15,421 nucleotides of DNA, from assembly GCA_937910905.1 (NCBI GenBank), contig CALEPV010000076.1, forward strand, positions 1 to 15,421, read 5' to 3'. A program made the translations under genes and the position numbers. The first letter of the stretch is position 1. Each line of letters begins with the position of its first letter. Origin of the DNA: an uncultured Prevotellaceae bacterium (GTDB lineage: Bacteria > Bacteroidota > Bacteroidia > Bacteroidales > Bacteroidaceae). The notes beneath the pieces are model-generated. The model was not told the DNA's origin, made no database searches, and worked only from the letters and a program-made list of their open reading frames with translations. This document shows, one piece after another, positions 6,348 to 12,834 of the stretch.

Positions 6348-8712
6348 TATCAGGCGATACTATTGAATTGTCTATCTGCAAATCCTCAAACATGGCATCC
6401 AAGCCATAGCCTTCATCGATGACCTCGCCACTACCCAAGCTACTGTCGCGGCATGGGTCGAAGTCCTCGGGCATCTGGAACTGCTCTGTAGGTGAATAGT
6501 TCAGACGACCATCTTGATACACCTTCTTCAGGAAGTAGGCACAGATGGGCAACGAAGCTGCTGCACCCTGTCCATGTGTCATGTTGTTGAAGTGTATGTC
6601 GCGCTCGTCGCCACCTACCCATGCTCCGAATGCCAGCGAGGGCGTATAGCCCACGAACCAACCGTCGGAGTTGTCGTTGGTAGTACCTGTCTTGCCGCCC
6701 ATCGGAGCATTGATATTGTAGCGGTTGCGCATACGCGAACCAGTACCGCCGTTCATCACGCCCTGCATCAGGACAACCATCTTGGCAGCGCTCTCCTCGT
6801 TAATCACCTCGTTCTGGCGCGGATGGAATGTTGCCACAACATTGCCCTTGTTGTCCTCTATACGTGTCACGAACATTGGCGCCGAGCGGAATCCCTTGTT
6901 GGCAAATGCGGTATAGGCCGATACCATCTCCATTACAGAGATGTCGCAAGGCCCCAGACACAGAGCCATCGAAGCGTGTATGTCTTGATTCATTATACCA
7001 AACTCATGGAGCAGACGCACGAAGGCTGAAGGATTAAGGCGGCTCATCAGGTAGGCGGAAATCCAGTTGTTCGACTGCGCCAAACCCCATTTCAACGTCA
7101 CCATCTCGCCGTAGCGTGCACGACTGCCGTTACGTGGTGTCCACATCTGACCGTTGCCGGCTGGATAGCTTTGCTGCACATTGGGCACCTCATCGCAAGG
7201 GCTGTAGCCGTTCTCCATCGCAAGAGCATACAGATAGGGCTTGATGGTAGAGCCCACCTGACGGCGTCCCATGCCTACCATATCGTACTGGAAATGACGG
7301 TAGTCGAGACCACCAACATAAGCCTTGACCTCACCCGTGCGGGTGTCCATGCACACAAAGCCGGAACGCAGATAGCCCTTATAGTGGCGAATGCTGTCAA
7401 GCGGTGTCATCACAGTATCTACATCACCACTCGGCGTGTAGACCGTCATCTCTGTTGGAGTGTTGAAGGCCTCGTCTATCTCGGCATCCGACGCACCTGC
7501 ATTGTGCATCATCATGTAGCGTTCACTCTGGCGGACGGCACGATTTAAGTTCTTGCGAGCACGGTCTGCCGGCACATTGGCACTGTATGGTGCATTAGGC
7601 TTACCCTTGCGCTCGGCAGCGAAGAGCGGCTGCAGATAGTCGGATACATGCTCATGCATAGCTTCCTCCGCATAGCGCTGCATACGGCTGTCTATAGTAG
7701 TATATATCTTCAGACCGTCGGTATATATATTATAAGGTGTACCGTCGGGCTTGAAGTTCTTGTTGCACCATCCGTACAGAGGATTGTCCTCCCACGCCAC
7801 GCTATCCTCGTAGAACTTCTGTCCCTGCCACGAGGCATAGTCATCGCGCCTGGGCTGCTTTGCCATAAGCATCTGACGCAGATACTCACGCACATATGTA
7901 CCCTTGCCATCCTTGTGGCTCACGCGCTGAAAGTTCAGCCCCAGGTCCTCCTGCTTCAGCAACGCAGCCTCAGCCTCGTCAAGATAACCTGCCTTCACCA
8001 TCTGACCCAGCACCACATTGCGCCGTGACAGAGCGCGCTCAGGGTGGCGTACAGGGTTGTAGTAGGATGGGTTCTTACACATACCCACCAGCAGAGCACA
8101 ATCCGTAACCGTGAGGTCCATAGGCTCCTTGCTGAAATAGGTCTGCGAAGCTGTCTTCAGTCCTACGGCATTGTGGAGGAAGTCGAAGTAGTTAAGATAC
8201 ATCTCGATGATCTCCTCCTTGGTGTAGTACTTCTCCAGCTCTATGGCTATCATCCACTCGATAGGCTTCTGCATCAGTCGCTCATAGAAGCTGCCAGCCT
8301 TGGCAGAATAGAGCTGCTTGGCCAGCTGCTGCGTGATGGTGGAACCGCCACCTGCGCTGGCACGCTGCATGATACCGCGCTTGACAATAGCGCGCAACAA
8401 TGCACGATAGTCGATACCAGAGTGTTCATAGAAACGTACATCCTCCGTCGCTACGAGTGCCTTCACCATTGCTTCAGGTATGCTGTCGTAGCCAATCTTC
8501 ATGCGGTTGGCACTCTGCAGGCTCCACGTGCCAAGCTGCTGTCCGTCGGCGCTAAGCACTTGCGAAGCAAACTTGTTCACAGGATTCTGCAACTGATATA
8601 TGTTAGGCATGTAGCCTATGGCACCTGTCGAAATGCGGTAGAACGTGAAGCCAATGCCAACCAGTGTCAGCACCAGCACCACCCACATCGCAATGAGTAT
8701 CTTCTTTCGCAT
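6343..8712 (-). CDS. Class A penicillin-binding protein (PBP1A type)
   Basis: Bifunctional peptidoglycan synthase that polymerises glycan strands and cross-links them in the periplasm while anchored in the inner membrane. The 789 residues have a short cytoplasmic N-terminus, one TM helix (about 5-27), a GT51 glycosyltransferase domain with ATEDVRFYEHSGID (88-101, catalytic E90), GGSTITQQLAKQ (122-133) and KPIEWMIAIELEKYYTKEEI (149-168), and a transpeptidase domain with the active-site S488-T-I-K491, S547-N-N549 and K674-T-G-T677. All catalytic motifs are intact. A charged, Met-rich linker at about 360-420 separates the domains. The ATG at 8712 is 38 bp after the TPR gene stop. The C-terminal tail is partly encoded by heptamer-like repeat sequence, so its last dozen residues are probably not conserved. 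The mrcA/ponA name could apply, but paralogues prevent a firm symbol. Confidence 0.95.
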   Translation of the reverse strand: MRKKILIAMWVVLVLTLVGIGFTFYRISTGAIGYMPNIYQLQNPVNKFASQVLSADGQQLGTWSLQSANRMKIGYDSIPEAMVKALVATEDVRFYEHSGIDYRALLRAIVKRGIMQRASAGGGSTITQQLAKQLYSAKAGSFYERLMQKPIEWMIAIELEKYYTKEEIIEMYLNYFDFLHNAVGLKTASQTYFSKEPMDLTVTDCALLVGMCKNPSYYNPVRHPERALSRRNVVLGQMVKAGYLDEAEAALLKQEDLGLNFQRVSHKDGKGTYVREYLRQMLMAKQPRRDDYASWQGQKFYEDSVAWEDNPLYGWCNKNFKPDGTPYNIYTDGLKIYTTIDSRMQRYAEEAMHEHVSDYLQPLFAAERKGKPNAPYSANVPADRARKNLNRAVRQSERYMMMHNAGASDAEIDEAFNTPTEMTVYTPSGDVDTVMTPLDSIRHYKGYLRSGFVCMDTRTGEVKAYVGGLDYRHFQYDMVGMGRRQVGSTIKPYLYALAMENGYSPCDEVPNVQQSYPAGNGQMWTPRNGSRARYGEMVTLKWGLAQSNNWISAYLMSRLNPSAFVRLLHEFGIMNQDIHASMALCLGPCDISVMEMVSAYTAFANKGFRSAPMFVTRIEDNKGNVVATFHPRQNEVINEESAAKMVVLMQGVMNGGTGSRMRNRYNINAPMGGKTGTTNDNSDGWFVGYTPSLAFGAWVGGDERDIHFNNMTHGQGAAASLPICAYFLKKVYQDGRLNYSPTEQFQMPEDFDPCRDSSLGSGEVIDEGYGLDAMFEDLQIDNSIVSPDI

Positions 8713-8750
8713 CTGAAATTATGATGTTGTTAAGGTAATTAGCATAGTTT

Positions 8751-10208
8751 TCACAGCCAGTCGCCATGTACCAGCTGATAATAGTAGTCGGCTGCATCGG
8801 CATCTGCCACGTTCTCAGGGAAGAAGTCATCGAAGTAGGATGCGATGTTCTGTGTGCCGTGCTGCTGTGCATCAACTATAGCGTCCCAAGCCAGGTAGGA
8901 CATACCTGTGCGATGAAACGAACTGGCTTCATAGCCATAGAGCTGCTTTATCTGCTCCTCTGTTAGGTTGCTTCTGTTTATCTGATTGAGCAGTTCTATC
9001 ACCTCTTTGCTGCATCCCACATCAAAGAGGACCTGTGCTGCCTGAAAGCGTCGCAAGTCGGCCTCTTCTTCATCGCAGGCCTTGCTGATGCAGTTTACCA
9101 CGAGCTGCAGGGCCTCATCCATATGCCCGTTCTCGGCATACACACGTACCCTGTAGAAGTCATACGGCCACTCTGGAGCCTCGTCGGTAGACAGCGCTTC
9201 GGCTTTTGCTATACATTCTAAAGCCTCATCCATCAGGCCAAGGGTGCTGGCTATGTATGCCTGCTGCTCCTGTATGGCCTGTTCCTCGTCGCATCCGTAC
9301 GAACTTATTACTGCTGCCATCTTGATGGCATCGTATGCCTCCTTGGTCCTGCCAATGTCGTAGAGGCAGTAGGAGTAGAACAGATAGTCGTGCTCCGTGC
9401 CGCCAGTATCATTTATCACGTGTTCGTATATCTGAGCTGCGTCCTCCACCCGATCCAGGAAGTAAAGGCAGTAGGCCCTGAGCTGCAGCACGCCATAGTG
9501 ATCCGGTTCAATGGCTATGGCATAGTCGGTGGCCTCCAAAGCCTTGTCGTACTGCTTGGTGCTAGCATACGCCTCACCTGCCATGTACCACGAGTTCACG
9601 TCAAATGGGTCGGAATCAAGCATCTGCTCTATGAATGGTATAGCCTGCTCGTACGTCTCCAGCGCCATGTATATCTTAGCCTTCAGCAGCCAGGTCCTGT
9701 ACCAGCTTGGCAACTTCTCGCCCAGCTCGTCAATGAACGGTATTGCATGAAGGTAGTCCTGATAGTCGTAGAACAAGTCGGCTGCATCGGCCAGGTAGTA
9801 CGAATACTCTTCTTCAATGGTATCTTTCAGCTCAAAGAGCATATTGAATGCCTCGTTGTGCTGAAAGTGGCGTATCATTATCTCTGCACGCAGGAAGTAC
9901 ACATCGCGGTCTTGCTGGTTGGGTATGCTGTCGGCTATATGCTCTGCCTCCTTCAAGTCGCCTCGCTCTATAGCCATGCGTGCCAGCATGGCAAGGGCTG
10001 TGACACTCTCCGGATGGAGCTGAAGAGCATAGTCTATCACAGCCCGCACCTGTTCCAGAGGGTAGTCGTGTGTGTTATAGTACTCCGCAATGTCGCACAA
10101 GTCTTCACCATCCATGTACGTACTACGTCCGGATGCGACCATTTGCTCGTACTGCTCCAGCAGCTCCTTGAACTCTTGGCTCTGATAGTATTTCTCTTCC
10201 TCGCTCAC
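8751..10208 (-). CDS. Cytoplasmic tetratricopeptide-repeat protein
   Basis: Function unknown. The 485-residue acidic protein has no signal peptide or TM segment and consists largely of helical repeats. TPR-like units are clear at about 70-100 (SVTALAMLARMAIERGDLKEAEHIAD), 170-200 (WLLKAKIYMALETYEQAIPFIEQ), 205-240 (WYMAGEAYASTKQYDKALE) and 240-275 (LRAYCLYFLDRVEDAAQIYE), with weaker ones after. TPR arrays bind partner proteins. The start is a GTG at 10208: the frame is closed by the glnS TAA three codons upstream, and the next Met is at residue 23, after what looks like ordered protein. The gene starts 6 bp after glnS and in the same frame, so it is cotranscribed and probably translationally coupled. 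It also sits 38 bp before the PBP gene. No catalytic motif was seen, and no role is assigned. Confidence 0.85.
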   Translation of the reverse strand: MSEEEKYYQSQEFKELLEQYEQMVASGRSTYMDGEDLCDIAEYYNTHDYPLEQVRAVIDYALQLHPESVTALAMLARMAIERGDLKEAEHIADSIPNQQDRDVYFLRAEIMIRHFQHNEAFNMLFELKDTIEEEYSYYLADAADLFYDYQDYLHAIPFIDELGEKLPSWYRTWLLKAKIYMALETYEQAIPFIEQMLDSDPFDVNSWYMAGEAYASTKQYDKALEATDYAIAIEPDHYGVLQLRAYCLYFLDRVEDAAQIYEHVINDTGGTEHDYLFYSYCLYDIGRTKEAYDAIKMAAVISSYGCDEEQAIQEQQAYIASTLGLMDEALECIAKAEALSTDEAPEWPYDFYRVRVYAENGHMDEALQLVVNCISKACDEEEADLRRFQAAQVLFDVGCSKEVIELLNQINRSNLTEEQIKQLYGYEASSFHRTGMSYLAWDAIVDAQQHGTQNIASYFDDFFPENVADADAADYYYQLVHGDWL

Positions 10209-10214
10209 TCTGTG

Positions 10215-11981
10215 TTACATCTTTTTGCTGTCCTTTAGGCCCACAGTCTTGTTGAACACCAGGTGGTCTGCTGTGCTGTCGGGGTCTATATTGAAATAGC
10301 CGATACGCTGGAACTGGAGGTACGACAGGGGTGCCAGTTGCTGCACGTAGGGTTCTACGTAGCAGTTGGTCAGCACATGCAGCGAGTCGGGGTTCTTCAT
10401 ATGGCGCATGGCCTCAATGGGCTTGCACTGCTGCTCGTCCATGATGCAGGCCAGCTCGTCGCGGGGATTCTCGACTGTCCACAAGCGCTCGTACATACGC
10501 ACCTCTGCCGGCTGGCAGTGGTTGGCAGAGAGCCAGTGCAGAGTGCCCTTCACCTTACGGTCAGCTCCTGGCAAGCCTGAACGTGTCTCGGGGTCGTAGG
10601 TGGCTTGTATCTCCGTGATGTTGCCCTCGGCATCCTTGGTGCAGCCTGTGCACATTATTATATATGCGTTCTTCAGTCGAACCTCCTTGCCTGGTGTCAT
10701 GCGGAAGAACTTCTTTGGGGCATCCTCCATGAAGTCCTCGCGCTCTATCCACAGCTCGCGACTGAAGGTGATAGTGTGTGTACCTTCCTCAGGGCGCTCT
10801 GGGTTGTTGACAGCCTCCATCTCCTCGGTCTTGCCTTCGGGATAGTTGGTAATAATCAGCTTCACTGGATTGAGCACAGCCGACACGCGTGTGGCACGCT
10901 GGTTCAGGTCTTCGCGGATAGCCGCCTCCAGCAAGGCGAAGTCGTTCAGCGCATCGTAGGTGGTGTAGCCAATCTTGTTGATGAAGTTCACTATGCCCTC
11001 TGGCGAGTAGCCGCGACGGCGGAAACCGCAGATTGTCGGCATACGCGGGTCATCCCAGCCGCTTACCTCACCGTTCTGCACCAGAGCCAGCAGGTTGCGC
11101 TTGGACATCAGTGTGTAGTTGAGGTTCAACTTGTTGAACTCAGTCTGACGCGGACGGTTGTCCTCGATGTTGTCTGTCTCGCCCTTCCACTCCTTCATCC
11201 AGGTGACAAACAGGTCGTAGAGGGGACGGTGCTCGACAAACTCCAGTGTGCACCACGAATGGGTGACGCCTTCCAGGTAGTCGCTCTGCCCGTGGGTGAA
11301 GTCGTACATGGGGTAGGCATTCCACTTCGAGCCAGTCTTCACGTGGGGGATATTCAGCACGCGATAGATGAGCGGGTCGCGGAACAGCATGTTGGGGTGT
11401 GCCATGTCGATTTTGGCGCGCAGGGTAAGCGTGCCGGGCTCGCACTGGCCACTGTTCATATACTCAAAGAGCTTGAGGCTTTCCTCCGCGGGTCTGTCGC
11501 GAAAGGGCGAGTTGGTGCCCGGGCTGGTGGTGGTTCCCTTCTGCTTGGCAATCTCCTCGGCGCTCTGCTCGTCGACGTAGGCACGGCCCTGCTTGATGAG
11601 CCATACGGCAAAGTCCCACAGCTCCTGGAAATAGTCGCTGGCGTAGTAGACGTGTGCCCACTGGAAGCCCAGCCACTTGATGTCCTGCTCAATGCTCTCA
11701 ATGTATTCCGTGTCTTCCTTCTGCGGGTTGGTGTCATCGAAGCGCAGGTTGCACTCGCCGCCGTACTTCTTGGCCAGTCCGAAGTCCAGAGCTATAGCCT
11801 TGGCGTGGCCTATATGGAGGTAGCCGTTTGGCTCGGGCGGGAAGCGCGTCTGGAAGCGTCCGCCGTTCTTGCCCTCGGCCATGTCCTTGATTACTTTCTC
11901 CTCGATAAAGGAGGCAGACCCTCCCCCCGCTTTTACTTCAACGGAGGGAGCGGTTACACGTGATGCATTGTTTTCGCCCAT
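10215..11981 (-). CDS. glnS: Glutaminyl-tRNA synthetase
   Basis: Class I aminoacyl-tRNA synthetase that charges tRNA-Gln with glutamine in the cytoplasm. The 588 residues include RFPPEPNGYLHIGHAK (46-61, HIGH at 56-59), FDDTNPQKE (81-89), the second class I signature LMSKR (291-295), and a C-terminal anticodon-binding beta-barrel region (about 350-588). The PPEPNG and VMSKR-like signatures favour GlnRS over GluRS. The catalytic fold should begin at about F25 (SFIEEKVIKDMAEGKNG), so the first 24 residues are an extension; residues about 9-23, including a GGG run, are encoded by a GC-rich inverted repeat. The ATG at 11981 is preceded by an A/T-rich leader without a Shine-Dalgarno. A second GC-rich repeat lies in the 75-bp gap to ribE. 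Having glnS suggests direct Gln-tRNA charging rather than the amidotransferase route. Confidence 0.96.
   Translation of the reverse strand: MGENNASRVTAPSVEVKAGGGSASFIEEKVIKDMAEGKNGGRFQTRFPPEPNGYLHIGHAKAIALDFGLAKKYGGECNLRFDDTNPQKEDTEYIESIEQDIKWLGFQWAHVYYASDYFQELWDFAVWLIKQGRAYVDEQSAEEIAKQKGTTTSPGTNSPFRDRPAEESLKLFEYMNSGQCEPGTLTLRAKIDMAHPNMLFRDPLIYRVLNIPHVKTGSKWNAYPMYDFTHGQSDYLEGVTHSWCTLEFVEHRPLYDLFVTWMKEWKGETDNIEDNRPRQTEFNKLNLNYTLMSKRNLLALVQNGEVSGWDDPRMPTICGFRRRGYSPEGIVNFINKIGYTTYDALNDFALLEAAIREDLNQRATRVSAVLNPVKLIITNYPEGKTEEMEAVNNPERPEEGTHTITFSRELWIEREDFMEDAPKKFFRMTPGKEVRLKNAYIIMCTGCTKDAEGNITEIQATYDPETRSGLPGADRKVKGTLHWLSANHCQPAEVRMYERLWTVENPRDELACIMDEQQCKPIEAMRHMKNPDSLHVLTNCYVEPYVQQLAPLSYLQFQRIGYFNIDPDSTADHLVFNKTVGLKDSKKM
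11918..11954. repeat. GC-rich imperfect inverted repeat inside glnS 5' end
   Basis: The plus strand reads ACCCTCCCCCCG (11918-11929), 12 bases of loop, then CGGAGGGAGCGGT (11942-11954). The arms are complementary apart from one mismatch and one unpaired base. It lies in the first 22 codons of glnS and encodes a V/A/G/S-rich stretch of the N-terminal extension. Its base composition differs sharply from the adjacent A-rich leader. A C-rich/G-rich relative lies at 12023-12050. Confidence 0.6.
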
Positions 11982-12022
11982 TGTATAGTCTTTTTGTTAT
12001 TGATTCTTGAAAGGTGACCAAT

Positions 12023-12050
12023 CCTTCCCCCACAGGGAGGGTGAGGGGAG
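12023..12050. repeat. C-rich/G-rich repeat between ribE and glnS
   Basis: The plus strand has CCTTCCCCC (12023-12031), a three-base spacer and GGGAGGG followed by TGAGGGGAG. The arms can pair imperfectly into a hairpin. No T-tract follows in the direction of ribE-glnS transcription, so I do not call it a terminator. It resembles the inverted repeat within the glnS 5' end and may be the same element family. Confidence 0.45.
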
Positions 12051-12056
12051 TGCCTG

Positions 12057-12668
12057 CTATATTTCCCGCAACCTTGCCTGATACTGTGCTATGTACTTGC
12101 CCAGTATGTCGAACTCGATGTTAACCACAGTCCCCACCTTGATATTGTGGAAGTTGGTATTTTCGAAGGTGTAGGGTATGATGCACACGGAGAAGCTGTC
12201 GCGTGTGGGACGGCACACCGTCAGCGACACGCCGTTCACCGTCACTGAACCCTTGTCAACGGTGAAGTAGCCGCGGCGTATCATCTCGTCGCTTGAGTCG
12301 TAGCGGAAGGTGAACTCGTAGCTGCCGTCTTGATCCTCCACAGCTGTGCAAACTGCCGTCTGGTCCACGTGTCCCTGCACGATGTGTCCGTCCAGCCGTC
12401 CGCCCATCTGCATGGAGCGCTCCACATTGACCTCCGAGCCCACTTCGAGCTCTCCGAGGTTGGAGCGCAGCAGCGTCTCGCGCATTGCCGTGACGGTGTA
12501 CTCATCGCCTTTGATGCCGACTACAGTCAGGCACACACCGTTGTGCGCTATGCTCTGGTCTATCTTCAGCTCGCTGGTGAATGGGCAGCGGAGCGTGAAG
12601 TGTATGTTGTCCTGTTCTTGTCTGATGGCTGTAACGACAGCCGTAGTCTCAACTATGCCTGAGAACAT
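12057..12668 (-). CDS. ribE: Riboflavin synthase alpha chain
   Basis: Dismutates two 6,7-dimethyl-8-ribityllumazine molecules to riboflavin plus the pyrimidinedione, the last step of riboflavin synthesis; a cytoplasmic trimer. The 203 residues make two similar lumazine-binding barrels (about 1-96 and 97-195). Landmarks are MFSGIVE (1-7), SIAHNGVCLTVV (39-50), MGGRLDGHIVQGHVD (88-102), the repeat-equivalent KGSVTVNGVSLTV (139-151) and VGTVVNIEFDILGKYIAQ (178-195). A strong Shine-Dalgarno, AGGAGG, lies 7 nt before the ATG, unusual for this phylum, and a TAnnTTTG promoter box lies upstream. It is the first gene of the minus-strand run and is divergent from the TonB receptor. No FMN riboswitch is recognisable in the leader of about 48 nt, which is too short for one. 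Other rib genes are not in the window. Confidence 0.96.
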   Translation of the reverse strand: MFSGIVETTAVVTAIRQEQDNIHFTLRCPFTSELKIDQSIAHNGVCLTVVGIKGDEYTVTAMRETLLRSNLGELEVGSEVNVERSMQMGGRLDGHIVQGHVDQTAVCTAVEDQDGSYEFTFRYDSSDEMIRRGYFTVDKGSVTVNGVSLTVCRPTRDSFSVCIIPYTFENTNFHNIKVGTVVNIEFDILGKYIAQYQARLREI

Positions 12669-12675
12669 GATTCTT

Positions 12676-12681
12676 CCTCCT
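12676..12681 (-). promoter_or_regulatory. Strong ribosome binding site of ribE
   Basis: AGGAGG on the minus strand, 7 nt before the ribE ATG. It is the only textbook Shine-Dalgarno seen in the window; the other starts have A/T-rich or repeat-derived leaders. Confidence 0.75.
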
Positions 12682-12722
12682 GTTGATGTTAATACTTCTT
12701 GCGATTGTAGCTATTTATCGCG

Positions 12723-12730
12723 CAAAGGTA
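12723..12730 (-). promoter_or_regulatory. ribE promoter, -7 box
   Basis: The minus strand reads TACCTTTG, an exact TAnnTTTG match. Transcription would begin near 12716, about 48 nt before the ribE ATG. No good TTTG was found at the expected -33 distance (about 12750), so the promoter may be weak or activated. Confidence 0.5.
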
Positions 12731-12761
12731 AGCATTTATCCCCAACTATGCTGTGCCGTCG

Positions 12762-12777
12762 GCATAAAATCTTATGC
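12762..12777. promoter_or_regulatory. 16-bp dyad between divergent promoters, possible operator
   Basis: GCATAA-AATC-TTATGC: two perfect 6-bp arms around 4 bases. It ends 4 bp before the -33 box of the TonB receptor promoter and lies about 30 bp upstream of the ribE -7 box. AT-rich dyads of about this size at metal-receptor promoters are typical binding sites of Fur/Zur-type regulators, but this one does not match a known box closely. Operator function is inference. Confidence 0.35.
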
Positions 12778-12781
12778 AGGC

Positions 12782-12812
12782 TTGGCCAAGAACATCAAAA
12801 ACCGTACTTTTG
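12782..12812 (+). promoter_or_regulatory. TonB receptor promoter
   Basis: TTGG (12782-12785), 19 bases, then TACTTTTG (12805-12812), which fits the Bacteroidetes -33/-7 consensus well. Transcription would start near 12819, leaving a leader of only about 16 nt before the ATG at 12835. There is no Shine-Dalgarno. Confidence 0.65.
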
Positions 12813-12834
12813 CGTTCATAACCCAAACACATAC

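Noticed and set aside
9390..10238. A 282-codon open frame antisense to the TPR gene
   Set aside because: Shadow frame, V/L/H-rich without motifs; the TPR repeats establish the other strand.
10605..11963. A 452-codon open frame antisense to glnS
   Set aside because: It mirrors a GC-rich gene that avoids TTA, CTA and TCA codons. The translation is low-complexity V/L/A-rich with no family signature, and the glnS frame is certain.
12023..12050. Intrinsic terminator after ribE
   Set aside because: The hairpin is imperfect and no T-run follows on the minus strand; a repeat is the better reading.
12669..12722. FMN riboswitch upstream of ribE
   Set aside because: The leader from the predicted start is about 48 nt, too short for the RFN element, and no conserved RFN core is visible.
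12346..12834. Upstream extension of the TonB receptor frame by 163 codons
   Set aside because: It overlaps ribE on the other strand, has no family similarity, and lies upstream of the promoter; the signal peptide starts at 12835.
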